Shown: positions 1-11,982 of the stretch, piece by piece | Position numbering within the stretch: the stretch's first letter is position 1 | How the letters are laid out: each line of letters starts with the position of its first letter | NCBI GenBank assembly: GCA_964016875.1 | Contig: OZ024719.1 | Coordinates: 64,985,224-65,049,223 of the forward strand | From: Fallopia convolvulus | Taxonomy: Eukaryota; Streptophyta; Magnoliopsida; Caryophyllales; Polygonaceae | Length of the DNA stretch: 64,000 nt | Direction: 5' to 3' | Notes under the pieces: generated by a model | Databases searched by the model: none | What the model was told of the DNA's origin: nothing | What the model saw: only the letters and a program-made list of their open reading frames with translations | Position numbers and translations under genes: made by a program

Positions 1-2688
1 GATCATTGTCCAATCTTGAATAACTCGGACTCTTCTGTCATATTCGATCATCATTTTCGGTTTTACAATGCCCCAGCATTTATTTTCGAGTCCTTGATTC
101 CGACACGCGTCGTACGCTTTCAAGGATTGATCTTCAGTTTGAAGTTCTCGGGGGCGAACTGCGGTGGACACTTAGGGGCCCGCGGGCGGTGCTCGTAAAA
201 TGAGAAAACGAACACTTTTGGAGGCTAGCCGTGACCGCGGCCTCTGGGCGCCGCGATCGCGGAATCCTGGCCGCGGCCTCGCTGGTCGTGATCGCGGTCT
301 TCGTCGTTCGCAAGGTTCTGCGATTGCGGTAATTTTCCCTCGTACTTGGCTTGTATACTTCTTCTATCTTTTCATCAGCATTTTACCGGCTTGGGACCAC
401 GACGGTTATCGGCGAATTCGATAACACTAACGAGCCGTCGATTGGTCCATTCGATCGCCGATTCATTGATGACGCGCTTCTCTTGGATCTCTACAAAGAA
501 AGCTTTTAGCCTAGCGATTTCTCCAAGGCTTGATGGCAACAAGGCTTGATCCGATTATGCTTGTCTTGAATCCGCTGGCTCTCTCTTAAAGTGGAAGCTA
601 GAGTGCGTATTGAGCACAATCTCGTCTTTATTCTTGATGGTCGTCGATGCCCCACTATCTTGATTGCTTTCGGGTTTAGCGACTCGCATCGCTGATTCTA
701 AGAGAAGATTGATTTCATCAAACTGTGTAGCGCCAAGACCCTTGATTCCGTCGCTTGATCCGAACCTTGCTTGGCTTGCATGAAGAGCAACCATGCTCTG
801 ATGGTGAGGTCGGGTCATAGATTTGATCATCTTTAAGCAAGTTGTTCTCCTTGGAACTTTTCTAGGGTTTGATCATCCGAGCGGATATCGGAGTTTCGCT
901 TGATCACCCTGCGAGTCTTGATTCTTTTCCGAGTGAAGATCGGATTTTGCCCCTAGTGCTTTTAGGGTTTTCGGGTTTCGAAAAAACCACACGGCGATTG
1001 CTATCGCATGGGCCGCGGTCGCGGAGGAACGGACCACGGTCGCGGTTCCTGAGGCGGTTGTCACGGCCGATGGTGTCGCGATCACACTGGCGCTAGAGCT
1101 CGCTCGTGATTTAGGGTTGGCGAGTTTGTTGTTTCCTCGGGGCTAAGAAAGGTTGTTTCCTGTTTGTCAGAGATCGATTCCAGCCTCACGATTGCATAGA
1201 TTGATCGCTTTTTTGACATCTTCTTGAGAACTTCTCTTATGGGTTGACTAGGAATCCATTGATTGGTTGATCTTGGAAAGCAAGGAGAACTCTTTGGTTG
1301 CGCTCTACTACGATTGGTAAAGTCCGCTCAGACTCTCCAAATCTCTTGAATAGCGTTGATCTATCTTCATCCCTTAGCGATTAAGGCTTCTGATTGCTAG
1401 ATAGGATCGTTTTGCTTGCTTTTACGATCGGCTTTACGTTTTAAGAGGACGTTCAACCTATGGCAAGTAAGATCCAATTCGATTTCAAGCAAATTATATA
1501 GGTCCTATGCGGAGAGGTCACGATTACCCCGCATTAGGTTTATGTTTGTCGGAATCATGTCAGGTTTGGCTTGCGAATAGAGAGAACGCTCCGAAATACG
1601 CAGCCCGCGGTCGCGGTTTCTGAACCGCAGGCGCGACTTGACAGGCCGCGATCGTGGTCTCCCTTGCCGCGGTCGCGGTTCGGTTCAACGACGCGATCTC
1701 TAGGTTCGACTCGCTTTGCTCTTGAACCCTTCATTGCCGTTTCCCAAGCTTGATCAAATTCAGTCGATTCAGGCCTTGAAATACCATGATTGAAGATTTA
1801 GTCGCTCGACTTGGACACCCGAACGGTCTTCCGAGCGAATATCGGAATCAGATTGATCAATTTTCCATTAGGGTTTACTTTCCGAGCGATTTTCGGAAAT
1901 CCCGACTTCTCCTACCGAACCGCGGTCGTGGGGGCCGAGTCGCGGTCGCGGTTCATCGTGCCGTGGTCGCGGCATCAATACTACGATCGTGGTTTTCTTC
2001 GTTGAGTGTACCTCGCGCGATTCTTTTTGCGACGGTACCCTAGGATTTCTAAAAAACGACTTCATAATCTTCAGGGATCGATTCCAACACCACAATTGCG
2101 TAGATCGAGTACTCTTTTCCCAAAATTGTTTTTCGTCGCTTTGATTGTGGTTGGATGTTTGATTCACAATTTCTCAACTTTGGGCTTCCGGGCACGCACC
2201 TGGAGCCTAATCCGTCAATTGGTAGTCGACTACCAACCTTAGGCATGATTGAATTCGACAAGCATCCGACAAGGTTGCCCCCTGCCCCCAGTGTCGTCGA
2301 TTTCGCAGCATGCACTGCGATCGACACTGGTTGTGGTGATCCGATCATGATTTCGCTTAGGGTTCAAACAAATCCCAAAGCGGATCTCCTTTGTTGATTT
2401 TTGGGGACGCCCTTAGGCTAGAAAAATCCTAAAAACACAAATTTCCGGAGTCACATATTTCCGGAGGGGCACTCCGGTCGAAAATCCGGAGTTCGCAAAT
2501 TTCCGGAGGCGCACTCCGGTCGAAAATCCGGAGTGGGCGAATTTCCGGAGGCGCACTCCGGTAAACTGCGCTCGCGGATCGGGTTCCGCGCCCGCGGTTT
2601 TGTTCGATTCGCCCGATCGCTATCGTCATAGGTTTCGAAAATTAACTTCTTTTTATTCTAGGAACGATTACTCATGGATTTAATCCTC
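1..2688 (-). mobile_element. Noncoding leader of an LTR retrotransposon (5' part, runs off the window)
   Basis: This stretch lies immediately inside a minus-strand primer-binding site and LTR, so it is the 5' internal region of a retroelement whose remainder is left of the window. I see no gag or pol similarity in any frame across nearly 2.7 kb. It contains at least five clusters of CpG-rich CGCGGTCGCGG-like motifs (about 225-300, 1010-1050, 1605-1680, 1918-1975, 2565-2605) and two diverged copies of a segment about 0.9 kb apart. A long noncoding leader fits either a large Tat/Ogre-type element or a non-autonomous large-derivative element. Which of these applies cannot be decided here. Confidence 0.55.
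2441..2561. repeat. 42-bp short tandem repeat, about 2.5 copies
   Basis: Units start at 2457, 2499 and 2541, with a partial unit before them at 2441. Each unit contains ATTTCCGGAGG followed by the near-inverse GCACTCCGG and then AAAATCCGGAG, so each unit can fold into a small CCGGAG/CTCCGG hairpin. It lies about 130 bp inside the primer-binding site of the surrounding retroelement. Confidence 0.8.
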
Positions 2689-2707
2689 GTTCCCACAGAC
2701 GGCGCCA
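2689..2707 (-). promoter_or_regulatory. Retrotransposon primer-binding site
   Basis: On the minus strand the sequence reads TGGCGCCGTCTGTGGGAAC, beginning two bases after the LTR end. This type of site is the tRNA-primer site of Tat/Ogre-like Ty3/gypsy elements; the tRNA-Arg assignment is from memory of that lineage. The complete Tat element at 11983-24737 has a nearly identical site with one difference (TGGTGCC). Confidence 0.8.
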
Positions 2708-2709
2708 AT

Positions 2710-3296
2710 TGTTGGTGTACAAAATCTCGACTTCAATTCGTACTAAATACACCAATTAAGAACTCCTCCTCTTCCGCTTCGTCTTCAATCTTTTGACCTA
2801 AAAAACCTGCAAAACAATGGACACAGGGGGCGGGGACCCCCTAATCCACCTCCGATGCCTAAGTCAGAAGAGCAATTGTCGTATGAGCGTCGAGGTACAA
2901 CAAGAGAGCGATGCAACCCTAAACAGTCGAGCTAAGCGAATATTAGCCTGTCTAGGATTTCTGAATATGCTATGCACATGTGTGTGTCTCTCCCTACATG
3001 CCTAGGGCATGTATTTATAATGGAAGAGAGAGATACAAGGGGGCCGAAAATCATATCATTAGGGCCGAAAATCTTATCCTCTTGGGCTGGCCAACTGCCT
3101 TAAAGCCCAAGTAAGGAATATTCCACCCTATCTCCAATTTAATTCTATCCTTTAATAAAAGATAGAATCTTCCATTAAGTTGCATAACCGCCATATAATT
3201 TTATATAGAAAATAAGAAAATAACTGCGCAGTAATTTTAATAAATACCTTTATAGCGAAAATAACTATGGTAATTATGTTTGGTTTACCCGCTCAC
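2710..3296 (-). mobile_element. 5' LTR of the leftmost retrotransposon (outer end uncertain)
   Basis: The LTR abuts the primer-binding site and starts on the plus strand with TGTTGGTGTAC, the reverse of a ...CCAACA terminus. A TATA-like TTATAAATAC lies on the minus strand near 3010-3020, inside the LTR as expected for the promoter. The outer boundary is a guess: CGCTCACA near 3296 would supply the required terminal CA. The partner LTR and target duplication are outside the window, so the length cannot be verified. Confidence 0.5.
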
Positions 3297-3482
3297 AATT
3301 AATTACTTTGTTATTGTCTCCTTCTATTTCCATGTTTTCAATCTCTAGTCTTTTGACTTCTCGTATACCATCCGAAGTATTAGTGTCTCAACTTGTAAGA
3401 TTAATGCATTATCATATGTTTTGGCGCCTAACCCAATGATTGTGCATTGTGGTCTCTAATAACAAATCCCGCTGAAGCGGTG

Positions 3483-3599
3483 CTTAGATTTGTGGACTTT
3501 AGTCATCTAGTCAAACGACAAGGATATCATGTAATATCATGAGGTTCTCGTTTCGACTCCTATGGGCAGTGCCCAAGACCAAAAAAAAATACTTAGATT
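3483..3599 (+). mobile_element. Short tRNA-derived SINE with target duplications
   Basis: A unit of about 100 bp has an A-box-like stretch (AGTCATCTAGTCAAACG), a B-box-like GTTTCGACTCC at about 3550-3560 and a terminal A9 run. It is flanked by the direct repeat CTTAGATT at 3483-3490 and 3592-3599. Internal pol III boxes, a 3' A-tail and short direct repeats are the hallmarks of a SINE. It is far shorter than the SINE at 34840 and shares only the GACCAAAA 3' end with it. Confidence 0.65.
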
Positions 3600-5473
3600 G
3601 TATTTTGAGCCATCAAAGTTTAGATTATAGTTATTTATCTTTAGTTTTTGCCAATTTTCTTGTTTTTTCCTTTTATTTGAGGCTCTTCTTGTTTCCAACT
3701 AGATTGATTTAAAAAAAGGTGGTGTGGTTTAATCTGAAATCATTTTATATATTATTTTAATCTTTACTTAGTATATAGTAGTGATGATATAGAATGGTAA
3801 CATATTTAATCTTCATTTAAAATAGATGAATATATATACTCAATTTAAACTTACAACTATATTTGAAAATTAAAATTAATTTAGAACTAGTCTTAGTTCT
3901 CGTGTCCTGCACGAGATTTTACAGAATTACAGAATTATTTATTTGTATATTCTAAATTTTGATTAAATTGATATAGGTAACGATACTTTTTAAACTATAC
4001 ATATTTAGAAAAATATGAGCATAAATATATTTAGAAAATATGACTTCAGAATTACGAACAAAATAAATATATTTACAAATACGAACAAAATAAATATATT
4101 TATAGATATATCAAGACAGATATGGCCAAAAATAAAAGATATTCTAGAATTTGTATGATAGCATAAAAAAAGTATTCTAATGATCTTCCTATCTATCATA
4201 TCCAAAAATAAAAGATTGTTTAATTATGAGATTTTCTATCCTATATTTTAAAAACAGGGATAAGAATTTATCATATTCAAAAAGAAAATATTTTTTAATA
4301 AAAAGTGGTGGGGTGGTCCACTCTAAAAGTGACATGTGTCGTTTATTAATTTTTTAACCTCCGCTTTAGGTTATAGTTATGATGATATAAATATGTTGTC
4401 TATTGTAGTAAACTAATACATAATCTATAGATAAAAACTTATATATATATACATAAAAAATTATATAAACATATTATCTATTTAGTATATATAGCAAGAA
4501 TAGTAGAATACCATAAGTTGTTACAGGATTTATTAAAATATAATTTCATATTAATTTATTTAAAAATATCATGTGGCGTAAATTTTACAACAGTCTTGGG
4601 TTCTACTTTATAGTGTATTAGGGTAGATTATAGTCATGCAATATAGTAACCTTCAACATATATCATTACACTTTTGAAGCATATATGGTCCAAATTCAAA
4701 TTCTAAACCGACCAAAATTAAACGCTTCTATTCAACAAAGCTATCAAATGTACAAAAATAAATAAAATAATTGAAATTAGGCTACGTACATTCATTATGA
4801 ATTTTGGGTAGCTTACATATTTGAATGCATGACAAATTCGTGCACCGGCCACCGGCCACTAGTATGAAGCCATGAATGCATTAGCATGAGGCCATGAATG
4901 CATACGTATGCATGCACGTAGGGTTGCATGCTTGATCGATCATCTATATATTATTCTCAGCCTCCCCATAATCTATGCCACTAATTCTACCAATATCTTC
5001 AATATTCTACATATAGTGCTCGGAAAAGATAGATCCTAGGCCCCAAGGTGAGAAAATAAATATATAAATCCATGAGCCAGCTTTGAAATTAGAGTATCAC
5101 ATAACTTTTCCAACGAGAAGTGTGTAATTCAAAACGTGTAGTAGTGAATATATACCTTCATCCAACAATTGAACAAGTCGTGGATTTTAATGTGCATTAA
5201 GCTCATTTTCAACACTTCTAAAAAACGTGCATATATATTTTAATGATTTTTCTTCACACATTTTAGTAGTTTTCTGTATTGGTTAATTGCATTTGGCCAA
5301 ACAATCCCCTATTGGTTGATTGCGTGGATATTTTGTTTAATTTCATTTTCAAGAAAACATCGGTACTTCAAAAAGATGGAAAAAAATCAGTCATATAATG
5401 TTGCTGATGGGATTTTTTTTATTAAACATTGTAATTTGTCAATTACTACGTATCATCGATCATGTAATTATAA
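3600..5473. other. AT-rich intergenic spacer
   Basis: No supported gene or RNA is seen. The sequence is AT-rich with many stops in all frames. A small cluster of ATGCAT/GCATGC words lies near 4860-4935. Confidence 0.6.
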
Positions 5474-5643
5474 ACGGGTTTTCTATCCTATGCCCTTATG
5501 ACATAGGTTAAGAATATTAATTATGAGAACTAAAACCCTAAAAGAAAATTAATAAATCCTATTGAAAAAGTAATTAAACATAAATTAACACAATTTTAAA
5601 ATATATTACCATTTTTAGGTCCTTAGACATATTTTAGAAAAAT
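5474..5643. mobile_element. MITE, CCTATG-palindrome family (diverged copy)
   Basis: The left end reads ACGGGTTTTCTATCCTATG and the right end, inverted, reads TTTTTCTAAAATATG. Both resemble the ends of the better copy at 38769-38948. The sub-terminal CTATG...CATAGG palindrome is shared by the two loci. Target duplications are not convincing for this copy. Confidence 0.45.
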
Positions 5644-6348
5644 CAAATTATCAATAGCCTTAATTTCAATTTTGTTTTGTCACTTTTGATTTTTAAATTT
5701 TAAAAATAAAAATTTCAAGTCATATATATGTAGATCATTTGTGGTCAAATGGTATTACAATCCATATGGCCAAATGGTATTTCATTAGTGGTCCACTTAC
5801 ATGTCTTTTTGTTAAGTCAATTACGAAGTCTTTGTGTACATCGTATTGGAGCTTTCCTATATTTGTTTCTTCTTCTTTTGTTCAATTGTTTTGATTTTTT
5901 GAAGTCAAATATGGTGGATAGAGCAGTCAGAACTTAACCCAAATCAAATCGTATTTTATAGGTTATAATCTGAGATTTTTTTAAATTAGACAAGTATAAC
6001 CTAGCCCGACAACATGCATATTCGTAATTTGGGTTTTGGGTTAAATTGAGTGACTGATCTAACCTTGTTATAACATAGTCTAATGTAAAGGACATTTTGT
6101 TAACTAGAGAAAAATGGGACACAAAATGCAAATACCAAAAAAACTTCCTTTTATAGGGCGATATGTGTAAAAGTTGTCATGTAACCTTGTTTTTGATGAA
6201 TGAGTTAGAATGAGCCGTCATTTCAATTCCCTCTTTATCACTTTCCTCTTTTAGCCTAAGATTTCAATCTTATCAAAGTCATCGATGAAAATATGATCTG
6301 TTTCTTTCATTTACTGTAACATTAATCTTGATATCATCAAGCTTCACA
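5644..6348. other. Spacer and probable 3' end of a Copia LTR
   Basis: No gene is recognised. The last few hundred bases, ending in CTTCACA directly before the tRNA-iMet primer site at 6349, are presumably the remains of a Copia 5' LTR. Its left boundary cannot be placed. Confidence 0.4.
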
Positions 6349-6990
6349 TGGTATCAGAGTCATGGGAACTCCAAACCTTTCTATCCCACCAAATGTAATT
6401 TTAACTAAAGTAGAAGAGCAATATCTTCATCACTCAAATTATCGTACTCCAACTATGTGCTTTCCACAAGCTTACTCAATGTGAGGAACTACAAGCATTG
6501 GAGGCGCTCGGTTGAAGTGTCATTATTGGCCAAGGACAAACCGAGAATGGTGAATGGCACATGCCTAGACCAAGCCCTTCTTCACCGTATCGTTGATAGG
6601 ACAATGGAAAAGAGTGAATAACATGGTAATTTCTTGGCTCTTGCATTTTGTAAAGAAGGAAATAGTTAAAATCGTACTCTATTGTAGAATCGCTAGTCAA
6701 ACTTGGAATGAATTACACTATAGGTTTGGGAGGTAAATCGAACTAGAATTTTTCAAGTCCAAAGAGATTTCAGTTCAATTTCTTAGGGGAACATGATTGT
6801 CACACAACTTATTTTATCAAGATGAAGAAGTTGTGGGATGAATACATAACGCTTCTTGAGGATTCTGTTTGTGATTATGGATCTAGGATTGTCATAAACA
6901 AAGTTATGGGTGTGATCAAAAAGTGATTCAATTTTTAATGGACTTAAATGAGAACTTTAGCATTGTTAAAGGCAATATATTGGTGTGAAG
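6349..6990 (+). pseudogene. Copia-type gag relic with initiator-Met primer-binding site
   Basis: TGGTATCAGAGTC at 6349-6361 is the classical primer site complementary to initiator tRNA-Met. Downstream, translation across several frames recovers pieces of a plant Copia gag (UBN2/retrotransposon gag type). These are a SQTWNELHYRF-like block near 6690-6735, a KMKKLWDEYITLLEDSVCDYGS-like block near 6820-6885 (first residues KMKKLWDEY) and an IQFLMDLNENFSIVKGNIL-like block near 6925-6985. Frames change between blocks and stops intervene, so it is a dead remnant. No protease, RT or second LTR follows. Confidence 0.65.
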
Positions 6991-7196
6991 TTTAAATTAG
7001 GGAAATTTCTTTTGGTGACATTAAGTTTTTGCCTTTTTTATTTGGTGTTCAAGAAAAAAAAAACTTATTTCACTTGGTTTCCTTTGAAGTTTTGGATTTT
7101 TCTGTTGACGCCCCTCTCTTGTTCAAATTACTTAATTTCAAGGTTATTATTATGTTTATCACCCTTAAATTAGTAGGATTCAATTCTTAAAACACT

Positions 7197-7483
7197 TAAA
7201 TTTATTGAGTTTGGTTCAAATGAAACAAATTCTTATTTTGAAACTAACTCTTATCCTGAAAAGAATGCACTTTCCTATTTCGGATTACACTTTTTCGAAT
7301 TTGCATTTTTCGTACGTTGTACTGCACTTTTCACACTTTTTAGAGTGCGCTTTTTCGGATTACACTTTTTGTATTTTGCAATGCACTTTTGTGTGAATAA
7401 GTACACTACGATCTAGGAAAAGTGCATTCGTTTCACGTATCATGATAATAGTTTATTTCATTTGAACCAAACTCTAAATTCAT
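7197..7483. mobile_element. Mutator-type MITE, copy A (GCACTTTT family)
   Basis: The terminal inverted repeat is GAGTTTGGTTCAAATGAAAC at 7207 and its inverse ending CCAAACTC at 7474. It is flanked by 9-bp target duplications, TAAATTTAT (7197-7205) and TAAATTCAT (7475-7483), with one mismatch. The interior is an irregular array of GCACTTTT / TTCGTA words. Two further copies with the same ends and 9-bp duplications occur at 29128-29610 and 36801-37232. A 9-bp duplication is the signature of Mutator-like insertion. The element lies about 610 bp beyond the MATE stop codon. Confidence 0.8.
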
Positions 7484-8094
7484 AATCGTACTACATCAAT
7501 TTGAATTTTAAAACAATCCTCTATTTTAAGGGGTTGTTTTAAAATATTTACAAATTCAAGTTGGGATGGTTTTGTTATGAATTTTGGTATTTTAATAGTT
7601 AGATCCTACTCATTTAAGGATGAGGAACACAATGATGAGCTTGAATTTAACTAATTTGAATTGGAGGAGGACATCAATGAGAAAAGTCAAAACCTCAAGT
7701 GTACTAAAAGGAATAATTTTTTCTTGAATACCAAAAGAAAAATACAAAAATTTAGGAACACAAAAAGAAATTTGTCTTTAAATTATTATCGTTTTGAGTT
7801 TAAAATCAAATCAAATTTAAAAAATTAAGTATTTAATAGCGTGAAAAATACATATTCAATTTATATAACAAAATCCTTCCATTCGGGTCATTTTTTGTTA
7901 CAATATCTAACTTTCAATAAATGAAAGATGTTAAGGAGAGTGAAATATAAATACAACATCAAAAAAGGAAAAAAAAGCTTCTACAATAGACTTTGGAGAA
8001 AAAATAATATTAATATAACTACAACAAATAGTTTACACCCAAAAAAATCTACACTAAAAAAAATTACTACTTTTATTTATAAAAAAAAAATGAA
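7484..8094. other. 3' flank of the MATE gene
   Basis: AT-rich sequence that should hold the 3' UTR and polyadenylation signals of the minus-strand MATE gene. No coding feature is seen. Confidence 0.5.
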
Positions 8095-9413
8095 TCACGC
8101 TTTTTGTTCACCACGATCGCTCTCTGGCGCTCCACAGTCTCCGTCAACCGCGTCGGCGCATCCCCCGGTCAACTCGCGCGCCCTCTTCGCCTCCGACCCC
8201 CAATTCGTCGTCGCCAGCGCCGCCACCAACGACACCGCGCACGCCGCCTGCGCCGCCAGCAGCCCCATCCACAGCCCCTCGAAATCCCACCCCTTGTAGA
8301 ACCCTAGCCACACCGCCACCGGCATCCCGACGCCGTAGAAGCAGATCAAGTTAATGTTGGCCCCCTTTTTCGGCCTCGCCGTTCCCCTCAGGACTCCACA
8401 CAGCGTCGTCTGCGGGCAATTTCCCATCTCGCAGAGCCCGATTATGGGCAGGACCTTGGATGTGAGAGCGATTATTTCCAGATCTCCGGTGAACATCTTC
8501 GCCCACTCGTGTCTGACCTCGACGGTGAAGAACAGGGCCGAGAGACCGATGACGAAGCTGAAGAGGAGGCCGACGATGGAGGCTAACCTCGCCTTGGCTG
8601 GCTGATTGGCGCCGAGTTCGTTCCCCACCCTGGTGGAAACGCTGAAGCTCAGAGAAGATGGGAAAATGTAAATTAAAGCTGTGGTTTGGATGAGGATTCC
8701 CATGGAAGCGACTGTTGATTTAGGGTTTGCGAGCAATCCGCATAGTAGAATCATGATTTCGTACCACCACCATTCTAGACACACCGAAATGCAACTTGGG
8801 ATGGCCAGATTCAAGATTGGTCCCCAATCTTTGAAACAGTCTGTGGACAATGCACACCATGTGCACGACGAAATGCCTGAGAGGGCAATATAGAGAATCA
8901 GGGACACCACTAGGTTAAAATTCGTCCAGGCTCCACCTAAAGCCACTCCTTCTATTCCGAGATTGAGCTTGAACACTAGGAGGTAGTTTATAGGAATGTG
9001 CAAGAGAAGAGAGAAGGTTGCACAGTAGGTGAGGGGAAGGGTAATGGATTGTGTTCTTAGATAAATCCTCAATGGGTGCAAGAAACATTGAGCAATCAGA
9101 TCAGGGAGAGAATATAAGATGAATTTCTGAGCCTCGGTCGCTATATCCTCCTCTTGGCCACAAAAGATCAGGATTTTCTTCATGTTGAGCCAGAGGATTG
9201 AGATGGGTAAAGATACCAAGATCAGTAGGAAAACCGTCCTTTGTAGGACAAGTCCTAGGATTTTGTACCTCTTGGCCCCAAATGCCTGGCCACAAAGAGG
9301 CTCCATCCCCATTGCAAGACCCGAAAGGATGGAGTAGCCCGTGATATTGGCGAAGCCAATGGCCAAAGATCCTCCAGCTAAAGGAAGCTCGCCTAAGTAA
9401 CCGAGGAAGAGAG

Positions 9414-9444
<31 letters not shown>

Positions 9445-9675
9445 GCCGGTGAGCACCATTGGAAATGCTATGTTGATGATCATTCTCGCCTCATCAATGA
9501 CCTTGAAAAGATGGGTTTTGTGCTTCTCCTTTGGGTCAAGATCATGGGTTTCTTTGGGGATCAAAGGACTGGTGACTGTGTAATCAGAAGGCTCGTTCGC
9601 CTTTGGATTGATGATATCAATCGTGCTAGAGTTTGGGGTTTGATGATAGGAAGAGCAATTGTTGTTGGGAGACAT
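8095..9675 (-). CDS. MATE family multidrug/metabolite efflux transporter (DETOXIFICATION 48-57 type)
   Basis: A single-exon gene encodes 526 aa from the ATG at 9675. The frame stays open 43 codons further upstream, but those residues are a low-complexity, lysine-rich lead unlike the family, so 9675 is the better start. The protein has a hydrophilic N-terminus (1-60), then about 12 membrane segments in two halves. MATE signatures are visible: EPLCGQAFGAKRY (125-137) in the first half and STRVGNELGANQPAKAR (347-363) in the second. It also has the IFPSSLSFSVSTRV block, CGVLRGTARPKKG (426-438) and a W-rich turn EWWWYEIMIL (301-310). The lack of introns and the length of about 500 residues match the plant clade containing ADS1, ADP1, BCD1 and the ABA exporter DTX50. 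Such proteins export organic ions or hormones by H+ antiport at the plasma, vacuolar or endosomal membranes. Substrate cannot be read from sequence. No defect was seen. Confidence 0.95.
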
Positions 9676-11872
9676 GTTTTTTTTTTCCCTTTTTCTTTTT
9701 TTTTTGTGGTGTTGTTGTTGTTGGAAGGGGAGAGACAAGGACAGGGAAATAGGAAGCAGGAGGAATTTTGTTATGGCTTCAGGGGTTGAAGAGTTCAAGT
9801 GCAACCCACCTCGCTATTTGAAGGAAAACTTGCCAACTTGGACTTTAATAATGACAGCTACCCGTTTATTACAATCTAAGTCGCGTCTTTGACTAGAGAC
9901 TTTCGTTTCACTATTGTCTCCTCTGTTTTTTTTTCTTTTAATTTTCTTTAAGGTTCTGGAACCATAATACTTGAAAGCAGCTATTTTTAGGGGTGCACGC
10001 ACTGGGCAAAAATCTGATAGATTCAATGAAGTGTGGTGTATGTACTTTGAAGTTAGCACACCAGAAAACGGTTAGGTATAAATTCATGGTGACATCATCG
10101 AACACAAATATGACGTGTATTGGGCTGTCATAGGAGATTGGACATTTGAACAATTGAACTCAATACAGAGGACCCTTAATTTTCATTCAAATTTATTACA
10201 GTAATATTTTTTAGGCATTGTTTTGTCCGTTTCCTATTTCCTTATTCCTTTACCTAGTTACATTTGCCATTGCTACGTGCAAGTGTGCAACTACTATTAT
10301 AACTCGTGGTGATACCATGTCAAAAGGTGAAACAATGTTAAACGTGATGCATTCGATCATATCAACGCATGATTCGCGTTCGTGTCGACTCCGTGTACCA
10401 TCATTAACTTATATTATTATTCCTTTTTACACTTGTTCTTCACTAGATAAGTGCTGTAAATCGAAGAAAAAAAGGCATGAAAGGGGTCAAATCTTCTCCA
10501 CTTTATCGTTCGTGGATTTTTGGACCACCCTCATACCCATTGCGGCATTCCCAACTCCTTCTCACAAAACGAACAAACAAAAACAAACGATTGCCTCTAG
10601 ATCAAACTTTATCGTGAATTTCGAATGATTGGATAAACACCAAACCGAAAAATAGAAGAGTGAATTTGTAGTAAATCGTCCTTTATAGGATATTTTTTAG
10701 GTTTCTTTGTTTATATACCTTTGCTATAGGAAATTGCTATAAGAATGAGTCAAATCCATACAAGTATTTGTTTTCACTAAGGGGATGAGAATGAGTGATT
10801 TCCATACCAGCAAATTACACTTGAGTTCGTACCCAACTTAAAACTAGGGTATGAGTGATACCTATTCTAACACGATTTTCGATTCCAACCCGATTTCCGA
10901 TATAGAAACAAATTGACCCTACTGACTTTAATAGATAAGTAAATACAAACCACAATCTATTTATAAGCTCTAAAATTCTATGTTTAATCCCCCACACTTC
11001 ATGTAGCGGCTCGACGCCTAGCTCCTACTCGCTCAACTAGAACCCATGAAGTACTTTCTCATTTTAAGTTATCTAAAACAAATTTGCTACTCCCTCCGTT
11101 CCCATTTATTTGTCCACTAACAGAATATTCAGCTTAATTAGCTTTATTAAAACGTTTCACTTAATCTAGAGATTTAGGGTGATCCCAAGTCTCTTAATCT
11201 AGACCTAACATGGTTGCAACACGGTAAAATAAAAAAAATGCTAGTATTTGATTAATTAACCTTTCACCACCATTATTATTGGCATCAATACAAGAACAAT
11301 CCCCATCCAACATCCATTTTATATACTTACTGTCAATCTGTCATGATTTACGAATCAATTAGTGGTGACAATCACCTCCAAATTTGATTTTAATTAACTT
11401 CACTGTCGTAATGTGAACTTTGATTAGATTATCCAGCCGCATTAATATTGATGTTAGGCCGAAATCTCACAGGCATATTCTACCGTCGTGCTTTGATCCT
11501 TTGTTTTCAACATTTCGTTTCGGCCTCCAATCAAAGGCTTAGCTTTTTTTATAAGTTGTGTGACGATTGCCAATTTGGCATCCTAAGTTAATTATGTACA
11601 CATTTTCTTCTTCTTTCTAGCTTAATTGCATGTTGAACTTAACAATCGTATCCCGAATCTCGTGCCGACTTGAGTTAATAAATACTCCATAAGAGACGTT
11701 TATAGGACTCGTGATTTGGTCTTAATTCGACCCATATTAAGTTTATTAATTCGTTCCAATGCCCCGCCCTTTAATCAGATAAGCCAAAGTTGCTTTAGTA
11801 TACATTAGTTATCACATCATGTATATCATAAGTTTAAATGTTAGTAGTAAAATTTTGCTGTTCTGAATTTGA
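9676..11872. other. MATE 5' region and intergenic spacer
   Basis: Directly upstream of the MATE start is a long T/A tract (about 9676-9712, purine-rich on the transcribed strand) followed by GTTGTT repeats, probably 5' UTR. I cannot identify a clear TATA box. CTACTCCCTCCGTTCC near 11090 resembles one end of a Stowaway-type MITE, but I could not find its partner. Confidence 0.4.
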
Positions 11873-11982
11873 TACTCCTTCCGTTTCGCAATGTAGGGTT
11901 TTTTATAAATTACACATAATATTAAAACAAACTTAAAGTGAAATTAATGAGTTTTTGTTTTTTGTGTACAAAATTAATACGG
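11873..11982. mobile_element. Stowaway-like MITE, left part (split by the Tat element)
   Basis: TACTCCTTCCGT at 11873-11884 is a Stowaway-like terminus. Its inverted partner TACGGAGTA lies at 24738-24746, on the other side of the 12.75-kb retrotransposon. Removing the element and one TACGG copy rejoins a unit of about 120 bp ending ...ATACGGAGTA. The retrotransposon apparently inserted 9 bp from the end of this MITE. Confidence 0.5.

Noticed and set aside
8104..9892. Open frames on the strand opposite the MATE gene
   Set aside because: Shadows of a well-supported coding sequence; none resembles a known protein.
10218..10628. 136-codon plus-strand open frame
   Set aside because: No recognisable domain, no splice or promoter context; probably chance in spacer sequence.
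11089..11110. A second Stowaway element from CTCCCTCCGTTCC
   Set aside because: Only one terminus found; without an inverted partner or TA duplication it cannot be called.
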